Shown here piece after piece: positions 32,692 through 39,938 of a DNA stretch of 46,212 bases. This DNA is from CAZWSX01 sp964636985 (GTDB lineage Bacteria > Planctomycetota > Planctomycetia > Pirellulales > Pirellulaceae), in assembly GCA_964636985.1 (NCBI GenBank), contig CAZWSX010000042.1, positions 1-46,212 of the forward strand. The letters are read 5' to 3'. The stretch's first letter is position 1. Each line of letters opens with the position of its first letter. Made by a program: the position numbers and the translations under genes. Under the pieces are notes generated by a model. It made no database searches. It had not been told where the DNA came from and saw only the letters and a program-made list of their open reading frames with translations.

Positions 32692-33321
32692 ATGTCGAGC
32701 CAGAGCATCGAATTCCCGCTGGCCTCGCGGCAGCCGTGGCCGGCGGGGCCGCCTCCGATGCTGGGGTACGAGTTTGGTCCGCGGCCGGCGGCGGTGTTCC
32801 AAATCAGGATGAACGAAACGTATTACGCGGAGAGCCTCGATCGTTGGTTCTCGCTGCGATCGAACCGCTCCTCGTGGCGGCTGATTGCGACGGTCGTGGC
32901 GTTCGTCGTGATTTACGCGGTCTGTTTCTTCTCGGTGCGGCCGCTTGGCTTGGTGGAGTCGCTGCTGTTCCCGCTCCTGTTAACGGTGCTGATGGTGACG
33001 CCGATCGCGCTGATGTCGCACTTTGTTCTGCAGCCGACCAAGTCGAGCTCGCTCCAACTTTTTCGGCAGCTGGGAATCGTGGAGCACGAGCTAACCTATT
33101 TGATTTACCACGACGGGCTGGCTTATCGCACTCCCAACAGCGTGTTCGTGGGACGCTGGAAGTGCTACCGTGGAGCGAAGCGGTTCCCCGATGGATTCCT
33201 GATTCTGATTAAGTCGCAGCACTTCGTTTGGCTCTCGACTTCCTTCATGACGGAAGGCGATGCGAACGAAGTGGCGCAGATCCTGGAATCGAATTTTTCC
33301 CATTACGAAACGAGTGCATGA
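32692..33321 (+). CDS. YcxB-like membrane protein, array member 1
   Basis: A 209-residue protein, the most divergent and first of nine tandem paralogues (32692-38519). It lacks the NPYxPP start of most others but has the same plan. A short N-terminal part (PRPAAVFQIRMNE) precedes two transmembrane helices (about 65-110). The C-terminal domain follows, with YHDGLAYRTPNSVFVGRWK, RFPDGFLIL and VWLSTSF. It resembles the YcxB-like C-terminal domain family, whose function is unknown. GGAG eight bases before the ATG decides the start and may be the main ribosome entry for the array. Confidence 0.78.
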   Translation: MSSQSIEFPLASRQPWPAGPPPMLGYEFGPRPAAVFQIRMNETYYAESLDRWFSLRSNRSSWRLIATVVAFVVIYAVCFFSVRPLGLVESLLFPLLLTVLMVTPIALMSHFVLQPTKSSSLQLFRQLGIVEHELTYLIYHDGLAYRTPNSVFVGRWKCYRGAKRFPDGFLILIKSQHFVWLSTSFMTEGDANEVAQILESNFSHYETSA

Positions 33322-33361
33322 AGGCTGCGTCTCCCCGGACTCATCGTCTTTGCAGGCTTCC

Positions 33362-33976
33362 ATGTCGCAATCGATCAACCCCTACGAACCGCCCGCGATC
33401 GAGCCGTCGCCAGTGAATGCGGAGATGCCGGCACGCGTGTTCGACGACGCGCCGATCGCGACGTTTCGCGTGATGCTGACCGATGCGTGGCACGACCAGG
33501 CGTTTGGGCTGCTGTGGAAAACCAAGACGGCTCCCTGGAGGTACAACCTTTGGATGGTGGGGGTGCTCCCGCTGCTGACGCTGGCGATCTATCTCTCGCC
33601 GCGCAAGTTTGTGGTTTTGTTTGATGCGGCGGCCATTGGCTACGTGATTGTGACGGTGTCGCTAGGGGCCTTCTTCCTGGGAAAGTGGCTTACCTGGAGG
33701 CAATCCCGCGCGGAGTTTCGCAAACTGGCCGACTACAACGGGCCGGCGACGTTCGTGGTTTATCGCGAAGGATTGGTCGCGGCCGGGTATAACGCGACCT
33801 CGATCGCTCAGTGGGCGACGTTCTCGCAAGTGGTGGCGTTTCCCGATGGCGTGATTGTGGTTGTTCGCCCGAACATCATCTGGTTGCTCCCGGCGGTGGA
33901 TATGATTGAAGGGAATCTCGACGACGTTCGCGAGTTAGTTCGGCAAAATGGGGCAAACAAAAAGGAGGCCGCCTAG
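33362..33976 (+). CDS. YcxB-like membrane protein with NPYEPP start, array member 2
   Basis: A 204-residue protein beginning MSQSINPYEPPAIEP. It has FDDAPIATFRVMLTDAWH, two transmembrane helices (about 70-120), then VVYREGLVAAGYNATS, QWATFSQVVAFPDGVIVV and WLLPAVDM. The start was placed at the NPY-containing ATG; the longer frame (34 codons) overlaps the previous gene. The 40-base spacer has no Shine-Dalgarno. The Lys-rich end (ANKKEAA) differs from the DYKxxR ending of members 3-6. Confidence 0.8.
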   Translation: MSQSINPYEPPAIEPSPVNAEMPARVFDDAPIATFRVMLTDAWHDQAFGLLWKTKTAPWRYNLWMVGVLPLLTLAIYLSPRKFVVLFDAAAIGYVIVTVSLGAFFLGKWLTWRQSRAEFRKLADYNGPATFVVYREGLVAAGYNATSIAQWATFSQVVAFPDGVIVVVRPNIIWLLPAVDMIEGNLDDVRELVRQNGANKKEAA

Positions 33977-34004
33977 TGCTAAAGGAAGCCATCGCGGCCG
34001 CACG

Positions 34005-34619
34005 ATGACTGAAGAACTCAATCCTTACCAACCGCCGCAAAGCGATTTGTGGCCCGCCCAGCCGGAACAGGATCTGAGCTTGATGTTCGGCGACGAAGCG
34101 ATCGCCACGTTTCAATACCTGCTGAATGATGCGTGGCATCAGGCCGTGCACGATCGCCGGGCTCAAGCGGCTCGCTCTCCGAATGCACGGGGTGGCAATG
34201 GCCTGGTCTGGCTGGCGGTTTTGTTCGTTATGCTGATTGGTTTTTTGACCATCGTGGCGGGGCGGTCGCTGTTCGACCCGGTCTTGGTTACGCTCGCGAT
34301 GGTGGGTCTCGCGCTACTCGGTCTTTATCAGGGGCTGATGTGGTTTGTGCGGCGCGAGTTTCGCCAGTCGAAGTCGTACAACACGCTGGCCACCTCGATC
34401 GTGTATCGCGAGGGCATCGTTACGCAACAGCAGGTGGCTTCCGCCGCCGTGACTTGGGGCGCGTTCAATTCGGCGGCGCGGTTTCCAGACGGCTTTTTGT
34501 TGAACCTGACGATCGGGAGTTATTGGCTGCCGATGGCGGGACTGACGACCGGCCGGGTGGAAGACATCGCCACTGTTCTCCAGGCGCGTGTGGCGGACTA
34601 TAAAGTGATTCGCGACTAG
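34005..34619 (+). CDS. YcxB-like membrane protein with NPYQPP start, array member 3
   Basis: A 204-residue protein beginning MTEELNPYQPPQSDLWPAQ. It has FGDEAIATFQYLLNDAWHQA, two helices (about 62-115), SIVYREGIVTQQQVAS, WGAFNSAARFPDGFLLN, SYWLPMAGLTTGRVEDI and the ending DYKVIRD. An extended frame from 33948 overlaps member 2 and was rejected. AAGGAAG lies 18 bases upstream, too far for a standard ribosome binding site. Confidence 0.82.
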   Translation: MTEELNPYQPPQSDLWPAQPEQDLSLMFGDEAIATFQYLLNDAWHQAVHDRRAQAARSPNARGGNGLVWLAVLFVMLIGFLTIVAGRSLFDPVLVTLAMVGLALLGLYQGLMWFVRREFRQSKSYNTLATSIVYREGIVTQQQVASAAVTWGAFNSAARFPDGFLLNLTIGSYWLPMAGLTTGRVEDIATVLQARVADYKVIRD

Positions 34620-34648
34620 GTAATTTTCCGCATCGGTCTTGGCGGCTC

Positions 34649-35260
34649 ATGTCCAACTATCTGAATCCTTACGAGCCGACGCAGAGCGATCCAGGGCTTA
34701 CGAGCGGAGCGGCGCCGGCGCAGCATCAAGTGGACCACGTGCCCGTCGCCTCGTTTCAGTACGTGCTCGGCGATCAGTGGTTCCAAGCTGTCCAAAGACG
34801 CACGGCGCGGGCAACGGGAGAAGGAAAGCTGTTCTGGCGACTCATTGCGGGGGTGGTCAGCATCGGAGTCGTCGCCATCGTGCTCGCTCGCCCGCCCGAT
34901 TTGGGGCTGGTTCTGTTCATGGGCGCCGTGATAGGCGGAGGCATTGCGTTCATTCCGATCGCAGTGTCGACGAACGCCAAAGAAGTCGCATTGAAGAAGT
35001 TTCGCCGGTGGAAGACCTACGGTGCGACTGTGAATGCAATCCTGTACCGCGATCGATTTGTCTGCCAGACGCCTTTGACCAACGCCGCTTTGCGCTGGGA
35101 GACATTCTCCTGGGCGGCGCGCTTTCCGGATGGCTATCTGTTGATCGCGGAAGGGCAGACCTACTGGCTCTATATCGTGGATATGACGTCAGGGCGCGTC
35201 GACGACGTCGATGCGGTCCTCCGGGCGAACATCGCCGACTATAAAGAGATTCGTGCTTAG
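34649..35260 (+). CDS. YcxB-like membrane protein with NPYEPT start, array member 4
   Basis: A 203-residue protein beginning MSNYLNPYEPTQSDPG. It has VASFQYVLGDQWFQAVQRR, two helices (about 65-110), AILYRDRFVCQTPLTN, RWETFSWAARFPDGYLLI, TYWLYIVDMTSGRVDDVDAV and the ending DYKEIRA. Spacer 34620-34648 lacks a Shine-Dalgarno. Closest to members 3 and 6 by eye. Confidence 0.82.
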   Translation: MSNYLNPYEPTQSDPGLTSGAAPAQHQVDHVPVASFQYVLGDQWFQAVQRRTARATGEGKLFWRLIAGVVSIGVVAIVLARPPDLGLVLFMGAVIGGGIAFIPIAVSTNAKEVALKKFRRWKTYGATVNAILYRDRFVCQTPLTNAALRWETFSWAARFPDGYLLIAEGQTYWLYIVDMTSGRVDDVDAVLRANIADYKEIRA

Positions 35261-35295
35261 GTGATTGTTGCGTCGCCCCGTTTTCCGATCGCGCT

Positions 35296-35925
35296 ATGGC
35301 TAACCTACCTCGCCCAACCGAATCTACGCCCACCGAACGCGCGCAAAACGACGCGTGGCCCGAGGCGCAATTGCGGCGCTTGGGCCTTACGTTCGTTGGC
35401 GAACCGGTTGCCATGTTTCAATACGTGGTTGACGACAAGTGGTTGAGCGTGCTGCAGGCTCGTCAGAAGCAGATGGCGCCGTCGCCACTGTCGCGCGCGA
35501 TTGGGGCTCTGATGATCGTGGCTGTCGTGCAGGTCCTCGGGTTCGGCGCTCTTCTCCACTGGCGAGTCATCCCTTTTTTGGACCCGCTCCTGATCGGGGC
35601 GGTGGTCGTTAACTTGTTGGTGTTCGCTTTATACGGGGGGCTTCGGCTCTACTTGAAGCAAATCTACCGTAGCTCCAAGTCGTACAAAGCGACGGAGACA
35701 TTTGCTCTTCATCGCGAGGGGATCGTCGGCCACGACCGCCATTCATGCTCTGCGAGGCGCTGGGAAGCGTATTCCTCCGCAGCGCGTTTTCCGGACGGCT
35801 TTTTGTTGTCGATGAAAACGTCGAGCGAATGGCTCCCCTTAGCCGGACTCACGGCAGGCAGCGCTGAGGAGGTCGAAGCAATTCTCCGGGCCGGCATCGA
35901 CGACTATAAAGGGATGCGGGTTTAG
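35296..35925 (+). CDS. YcxB-like membrane protein lacking the NPY start, array member 5
   Basis: A 209-residue protein beginning MANLPRPTESTPTERAQ; the NPYxPP motif has been lost or replaced. The rest follows the plan: VAMFQYVVDDKWLSVLQ, two helices (about 72-118), FALHREGIVGHDRHS, RWEAYSSAARFPDGFLLS, EWLPLAGLTAGSAEEVEAI and the ending DYKGMRV. No Shine-Dalgarno in the 35-base spacer. Confidence 0.8.
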   Translation: MANLPRPTESTPTERAQNDAWPEAQLRRLGLTFVGEPVAMFQYVVDDKWLSVLQARQKQMAPSPLSRAIGALMIVAVVQVLGFGALLHWRVIPFLDPLLIGAVVVNLLVFALYGGLRLYLKQIYRSSKSYKATETFALHREGIVGHDRHSCSARRWEAYSSAARFPDGFLLSMKTSSEWLPLAGLTAGSAEEVEAILRAGIDDYKGMRV

Positions 35926-35957
35926 ATCGTTCCTTTGTGGCAGAGTTTCGGCGACTC

Positions 35958-36581
35958 ATGACCAATCAGCCCAATCCGTACGAACCGCCGCAAAGCAGCC
36001 TGCAACCAGCAGGCAGGCCGCCACCTTTACTTCGCACGTTCGATGATGCGCCGATCGCGGTGTTTCAGTACCTGTTCGGCGACCAGTGGATTCAATCGGC
36101 TCAGCGTCGCTTGATGCAGAGTGCCGCCGAAGTGAAATGGTTTTGGAGATTGCTTACCGTCCTATTATTGGGCAGTGCTGTGGTCACGGTCGTCGCGGTT
36201 TTCGAATTGCTGCCGCCCATGGCGAATCGAGCCATCGTCGTGGTCGTGGCCGCGTTGGCTGTCCTTTTGATTTTGCGGGCGAATCTCTCCAACTCCGGTA
36301 ATCAGTCGGCGTTGCAACAGTTCCGCCAAGCGAAGTCCTACAACTGTATGGCGAGTTCGTTTGTGCATCGCGACGGACTCGTCAACCAAAACTCATACCT
36401 TTGTGCGGCGATGCGCTGGGAGATGTTTTCGTCAGGAGTCCACTTTCCCGACGGGTTCTTGTTGATGGCGGAAGGTCAAATCTTCTGGTTGCCTATTGCG
36501 GATTTGACCCCCGGCCGCATTGATGATGTTGAAGCAATTCTCCGGGAGAAGATCGCCGACTATAAAGAGATGCGTCACTAA
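35958..36581 (+). CDS. YcxB-like membrane protein with NPYEPP start, array member 6
   Basis: A 207-residue protein beginning MTNQPNPYEPPQSSLQPAG. It has RTFDDAPIAVFQYLFGDQW, two helices (about 65-112), SFVHRDGLVNQNSYLC, RWEMFSSGVHFPDGFLLM, FWLPIADLTPGRIDDVEAI and the ending DYKEMRH. The ATG at 35958 was chosen over a frame seven codons longer because it restores the family N-terminus. Confidence 0.82.
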   Translation: MTNQPNPYEPPQSSLQPAGRPPPLLRTFDDAPIAVFQYLFGDQWIQSAQRRLMQSAAEVKWFWRLLTVLLLGSAVVTVVAVFELLPPMANRAIVVVVAALAVLLILRANLSNSGNQSALQQFRQAKSYNCMASSFVHRDGLVNQNSYLCAAMRWEMFSSGVHFPDGFLLMAEGQIFWLPIADLTPGRIDDVEAILREKIADYKEMRH

Positions 36582-36615
36582 GGCGATCGTTCTCCGCACC
36601 AACTTTCCGCTGCTT

Positions 36616-37248
36616 ATGTCCAGTCGTCCTAATCCCTACCAATCGCCGCAGAGCCAATTGTGGCCCGCTGGCGCGCAGACGCCGTTGCTCCGCACGTTCG
36701 ACGATGCGCCGATTGCTTCGTTTCAGTTCAACTACGGAGAAAACTGGCTTCGGCAGGCGTTCGATCGGTGGTGGAAGCTTCAACGGCCTTATGGCCTGAA
36801 TCGCGCGGGGTGGGTCAGCGTGGTCATCCTTTCGTTCGTGACCACGAATTTCCTTACGTCCGAACTGGGGCGTCCGCGGTTCGAATCGTGGCAGTTTTGG
36901 GCCCTCGCCGCCGCCGTCTTCGTTCTGGAAGCGTCGATCCTGGTCTGGTTCGCCAAGTGGCGCTCGCAACTCAATTCGCTGTTGATCTTGCGGAGAGCCA
37001 AGGAATTCGATCAGCCGACCACGCTCACGCTGTACCGGGAAGGGTTGGTGTGGAGCAATCAGCTGTCGACCACGATGAAGCGCTGGGCGGCGCTGCAGTC
37101 GGCGGTGCGCTATCGCGACGGCATTCTGTTGAACGTCGGTTTGACCCAGTTTTATTGGCTGCCGTTTGGTGATCTGGCGAGCGGCGCCATCGACGATATC
37201 GACGCGCTGATGAAGGCGAGTTTCGCCGACTACAAGCAAGCGAGGTGA
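36616..37248 (+). CDS. YcxB-like membrane protein with NPYQSP start, array member 7
   Basis: A 210-residue protein beginning MSSRPNPYQSPQSQLWPAG. It has RTFDDAPIASFQFNYGENW, two helices (about 58-110), TLYREGLVWSNQLSTTMKRW, RYRDGILLN, FYWLPFGDLASGAIDDIDAL and the ending DYKQAR. It forms a close pair with member 8 (shared WWKLQRPYGL / WYKFHRPYGL before the first helix). Its 3' end holds GAGGTGA, a ribosome binding site for member 8. Confidence 0.82.
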   Translation: MSSRPNPYQSPQSQLWPAGAQTPLLRTFDDAPIASFQFNYGENWLRQAFDRWWKLQRPYGLNRAGWVSVVILSFVTTNFLTSELGRPRFESWQFWALAAAVFVLEASILVWFAKWRSQLNSLLILRRAKEFDQPTTLTLYREGLVWSNQLSTTMKRWAALQSAVRYRDGILLNVGLTQFYWLPFGDLASGAIDDIDALMKASFADYKQAR

Positions 37249-37254
37249 GTCACC

Positions 37255-37872
37255 ATGTCGGCCGCGTCGAACCCTTACGAGCCGCCGCGAAGCGACTTGC
37301 TGCCCGTCGCGGAGACTGGACGGCCGGCTAACGCTTTTGGCGACTCGCCGATCGCCACGTTTACGATTGTTCGCAGTCGGGTCTGGCTTCGACGCGCGTT
37401 TAGCCGTTGGTACAAATTCCACCGACCCTACGGATTGAGCCTTTTTGGGTGGATACTTTACCCGACACTCTCTTACTTTGTTTCCAACTTGTTCTCCAAC
37501 ATTCGCGAAGCGGATCGATTCGCATCCGCGATCTTTTGGATGCAAGTGGTCGTCGGCTTCGTAGTGGCCGCGTCCGCATCGATCTGTATTGACAGATGGA
37601 TGAGCTGGTTGTTCATTCCTCGCACGATGAACCAGACAACGACGCAGACCCTGTACCGCGATGGACTAGTAAGCGATGATTCCCAGACAACTTCCAGGGT
37701 GTCCTGGATTACTATTCGATCCGTGGTCCGATATGCCGACGGAATCTTGCTGAACGCCGGCTTGGCGAACTTCTATTGGTTGCCGTTTGACGATCTAAAG
37801 GCCGGTAAGATTGATGATATCGACTCGCTACTCAAGGCGAATTTTCCAAGTTATCAACAGCAACGGGCCTGA
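37255..37872 (+). CDS. YcxB-like membrane protein with NPYEPP start, array member 8
   Basis: A 205-residue protein beginning MSAASNPYEPPRSDLL. It has FGDSPIATFTIVRSRVWLRR, two helices (about 60-115), TLYRDGLVSDDSQTTS, RYADGILLNAGLANFYWLPF and DDLKAGKIDDIDSL. Only six bases separate it from member 7, and it has a plausible ribosome binding site (GAGGTGA) in the end of that gene. Slightly lower GC than other members. Confidence 0.82.
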   Translation: MSAASNPYEPPRSDLLPVAETGRPANAFGDSPIATFTIVRSRVWLRRAFSRWYKFHRPYGLSLFGWILYPTLSYFVSNLFSNIREADRFASAIFWMQVVVGFVVAASASICIDRWMSWLFIPRTMNQTTTQTLYRDGLVSDDSQTTSRVSWITIRSVVRYADGILLNAGLANFYWLPFDDLKAGKIDDIDSLLKANFPSYQQQRA

Positions 37873-37880
37873 TTGAGTTC

Positions 37881-38519
37881 ATGTCGACGCCGCCCAATCC
37901 TTATGAACCACCTCAGGGGAATCCTTGGCATGCCGGTGCGACGCGGCCGGTCGGCAGAATCTACGACGACTATCCAGTGGCCGTGTTTGAAACGGTGGTC
38001 ACCGAAGGCTGGTTTCTGCAATGCCTCAAACAAGCGAACCGCTTGATCTTGAGCAATCCGTTTCATCAAGAGAACATCGCGTGGTGGCTCGGGCGGGTGT
38101 TCCTGGCGATCTTGATCTTGGGCGCTTCGTGGTTGTTCATCACCGATCCACACTCGCGACTCATTGTGGGAGGCGCTGCCATCATCGGCGCGATGATCGG
38201 CGTGGCCGTTGGCATCATTCGATGGCGGCGACACTTCATGACGATGGCGCAGTTCCGGCGACTTCCCATTTTCAATACCACGGTGAAAGTGACTCTCTAT
38301 CGCGAAGGGCTGGCAATGGAAGGGATCATTACCACGATGACCAAAAGGTGGCGCGGGTTCCTGATGGCGGGCCGCTTTCCCGACGGAATCTCACTCATCG
38401 ACGACAAGAACCAACGGCACTGGCTCCCTTTCGCCGACCTGGTCCAAGGAAATGCGGCCGACGCGGAACAGCTTGTCGGGCAGAGCGTTGCGGGCTTCCA
38501 AGTGATCAACAAGATTTAG
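37881..38519 (+). CDS. YcxB-like membrane protein with NPYEPP start, array member 9
   Basis: A 212-residue protein beginning MSTPPNPYEPPQGNPWHAG. It has YDDYPVAVFETVVTEGWF, two helices (about 72-118), TLYREGLAMEGIITTMTKRW, RFPDGISLI, HWLPFADLVQGNAADAEQL and a C-terminus without DYKxxR (GFQVINKI). It is eight bases after member 8 and closes the array. Confidence 0.82.
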   Translation: MSTPPNPYEPPQGNPWHAGATRPVGRIYDDYPVAVFETVVTEGWFLQCLKQANRLILSNPFHQENIAWWLGRVFLAILILGASWLFITDPHSRLIVGGAAIIGAMIGVAVGIIRWRRHFMTMAQFRRLPIFNTTVKVTLYREGLAMEGIITTMTKRWRGFLMAGRFPDGISLIDDKNQRHWLPFADLVQGNAADAEQLVGQSVAGFQVINKI

Positions 38520-38593
38520 CGACTACAAGCTGTTCGTCTCGAATACTCTGGATGGGAGCCAAAAGGTAACGACGGCTCCAGCGAATAAGCTTT

Positions 38594-39511
38594 ATGACCG
38601 CATCGCTGCCGGAAACCCCATCGCCATCGTCACTGCCTTCTGCCCCTCCGAAGAAACCGGCAGGCTGGGTGGAGAATGTCGACGGCAAGCCGCGCATTCG
38701 CTGGGGACTTATTGCCCCGGTGCTGATGATCGTTGCGGCGCAAATCTCGGTGACGGGGATCTTCGGCCCCACGTGGCACTCGCCGGCTGGGAGACGCGTT
38801 CCTTTTCTTCAGTTGTTCTTTGCCTACGAGTTGATCGCTATCGCGGGGATCGCGATCGTCTATGTGGAACTGCAGCGGCAGAGAATTCTGAGCGGCAAGT
38901 CGAAGTGGCAGATCGGCTTGGGGGCCACGATGTGGCTTACGGCCCTGGCCGCGGTTCTCTTCGCTCTCTTCGGGCACGAGTACCGCGAGTACCACCGCGA
39001 CCAGGAGAAGTTCCGCGCGAATCAAAAGAAGATCGCCGCCATGATCGAGATCATCACGGGCGATTCGTCCGGCGCCGCGATGACTGTGATCGATACGAAC
39101 CTCAATGCCAGCAAACTAGCTTGCTACGTTCAACGAGCCACCTTCGGCAACGAAGACTTGGCCAAGCTGATCGACGTCGCCAGTGACGAAGGACGGATCG
39201 CTTGCCCCATTAAATCGTTATGGCTCAGCATGTCGAACGTGGACGAGGCAGCCTTGCGGGAATCGCTGGCAAAAGTGCCCGCGCTCACGGACCTCGCGTA
39301 CTTCCGCTATCCCATTGTGGAAGGTCGTGTCGAAGACGCGACTGTTGACGCGATCATCAAGCACTGCCCGAACCTGCAAAACCTTAGCTGGAACTTCCAG
39401 GAGTTCACGCCCGAACAAATCGCTCGGCTTCGCGCTCAGTTTCCGGAAATGAAGGTCAACGGCAAATCATGGGCACGGTTCGAGATGGAACGGAGTGAGG
39501 CAACGAAGTAG
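38594..39511 (+). CDS. Membrane protein with leucine-rich-repeat-like C-terminal domain
   Basis: A 305-residue protein of unknown function. A Pro/Ser-rich N-terminus is followed by three transmembrane segments (about 37-60, 75-95, 105-128). A charged linker (EYREYHRDQEKFRANQKK) leads to a C-terminal region of about 150 residues with repeated hydrophobic spacing (IKSLWLSMSNVDEAALRESL, LTDLAYFRYPIVEGRVED, CPNLQNLSWNFQEFTPEQIA), recalling planctomycete leucine-rich repeats. It lies 74 bases after the nine-gene array but shares no sequence with it. No clear ribosome binding site. Confidence 0.75.
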   Translation: MTASLPETPSPSSLPSAPPKKPAGWVENVDGKPRIRWGLIAPVLMIVAAQISVTGIFGPTWHSPAGRRVPFLQLFFAYELIAIAGIAIVYVELQRQRILSGKSKWQIGLGATMWLTALAAVLFALFGHEYREYHRDQEKFRANQKKIAAMIEIITGDSSGAAMTVIDTNLNASKLACYVQRATFGNEDLAKLIDVASDEGRIACPIKSLWLSMSNVDEAALRESLAKVPALTDLAYFRYPIVEGRVEDATVDAIIKHCPNLQNLSWNFQEFTPEQIARLRAQFPEMKVNGKSWARFEMERSEATK

Positions 39512-39513
39512 GC

Positions 39514-39529
39514 CGGACGATCCTGTCCG
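39514..39529. repeat. Palindromic repeat, family B, copy 3 (shortened)
   Basis: CGGAC and GTCCG around GATCCT, followed by the tail CAGAGTTGAGCAAGC. It starts three bases after the upstream stop codon. Confidence 0.5.
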
Positions 39530-39567
39530 TCCAGAGTTGAGCAAGCACTTCACAACACTTTGGCATG

Positions 39568-39606
39568 GATTAATCGACTGACGATTGCTGATTCTTGATT
39601 TGCGAA
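39568..39606. repeat. AT-richer 39-base repeat, family D, copy 2
   Basis: Ungapped match to 17117-17155 at 31 of 39 positions. Confidence 0.5.
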
Positions 39607-39656
39607 TTAGAGACCTTCGCTTCTTGCATCTTTACAGCTTGCTAGCTCAACCGCGC

Positions 39657-39673
39657 CGGACATGATTGGTCCG
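39657..39673. repeat. Palindromic repeat, family B, copy 4 (reverse orientation)
   Basis: CGGAC and GTCCG around a 7-base loop. Preceded by CTAGCTCAACCGCGC, the reverse complement of the family B tail. Confidence 0.45.
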
Positions 39674-39724
39674 TGTCATGTTCTTGAGTTCATGGGGTTT
39701 CCTGGCTAGAGCTAGCTCAACCGC

Positions 39725-39756
39725 GCACAGACAGGATTGTCTGTGCCACTTTTTTT
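39725..39756 (+). terminator. Family B hairpin (copy 5, reverse orientation) followed by a T-run
   Basis: GCACAGACA, loop GGAT, TGTCTGTGC forms nine pairs. CAC and seven T's follow (39750-39756). By structure this is a good rho-independent terminator for the upstream membrane-protein region. By sequence it is a copy of the interspersed family B repeat, preceded by the same CTAGCTCAACCGCGC as copy 4. Confidence 0.5.
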
Positions 39757-39762
39757 GCATTC

Positions 39763-39803
39763 TCCCTCCTCTCCGTACCCTCCGGGTCTCCGTGGTGAAT
39801 TCC
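39763..39803 (-). repeat. Purine-rich CGGAGACCCGGAGG repeat, copy 2
   Basis: On the minus strand it matches 1720-1761: GGAATT, CAC, CGGAGACCCGGAGGG and a purine-rich end, with two one-base gaps. Confidence 0.6.
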
Positions 39804-39938
39804 CGCCCTTTTCCCGTCGCGGCAAGCCGTATCCCACTTTCGGGCAACGGACCGGCGAGATACCGTGGTAGGTTTGCCGACTAGCCAATGGTCCCGTCTG
39901 GGGGAGCAGCGGCGGCGAAGTGACTTGGGAAGTGCCTG

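Larger units (their letters stand above)
39512..39938. other. Repeat-rich intergenic region upstream of uvrA
   Basis: 427 bases without a gene. It contains three family B hairpins, one family D copy, one purine-rich family C copy (reverse orientation), a 15-base direct repeat (39642-39656 and 39712-39726) and a terminator-like T-run. No promoter for uvrA could be assigned. Confidence 0.65.

Noticed and set aside
39512..39803. CRISPR array
   Set aside because: Several short palindromic repeats occur here, but units differ in sequence, spacing is irregular and no cas genes are near.
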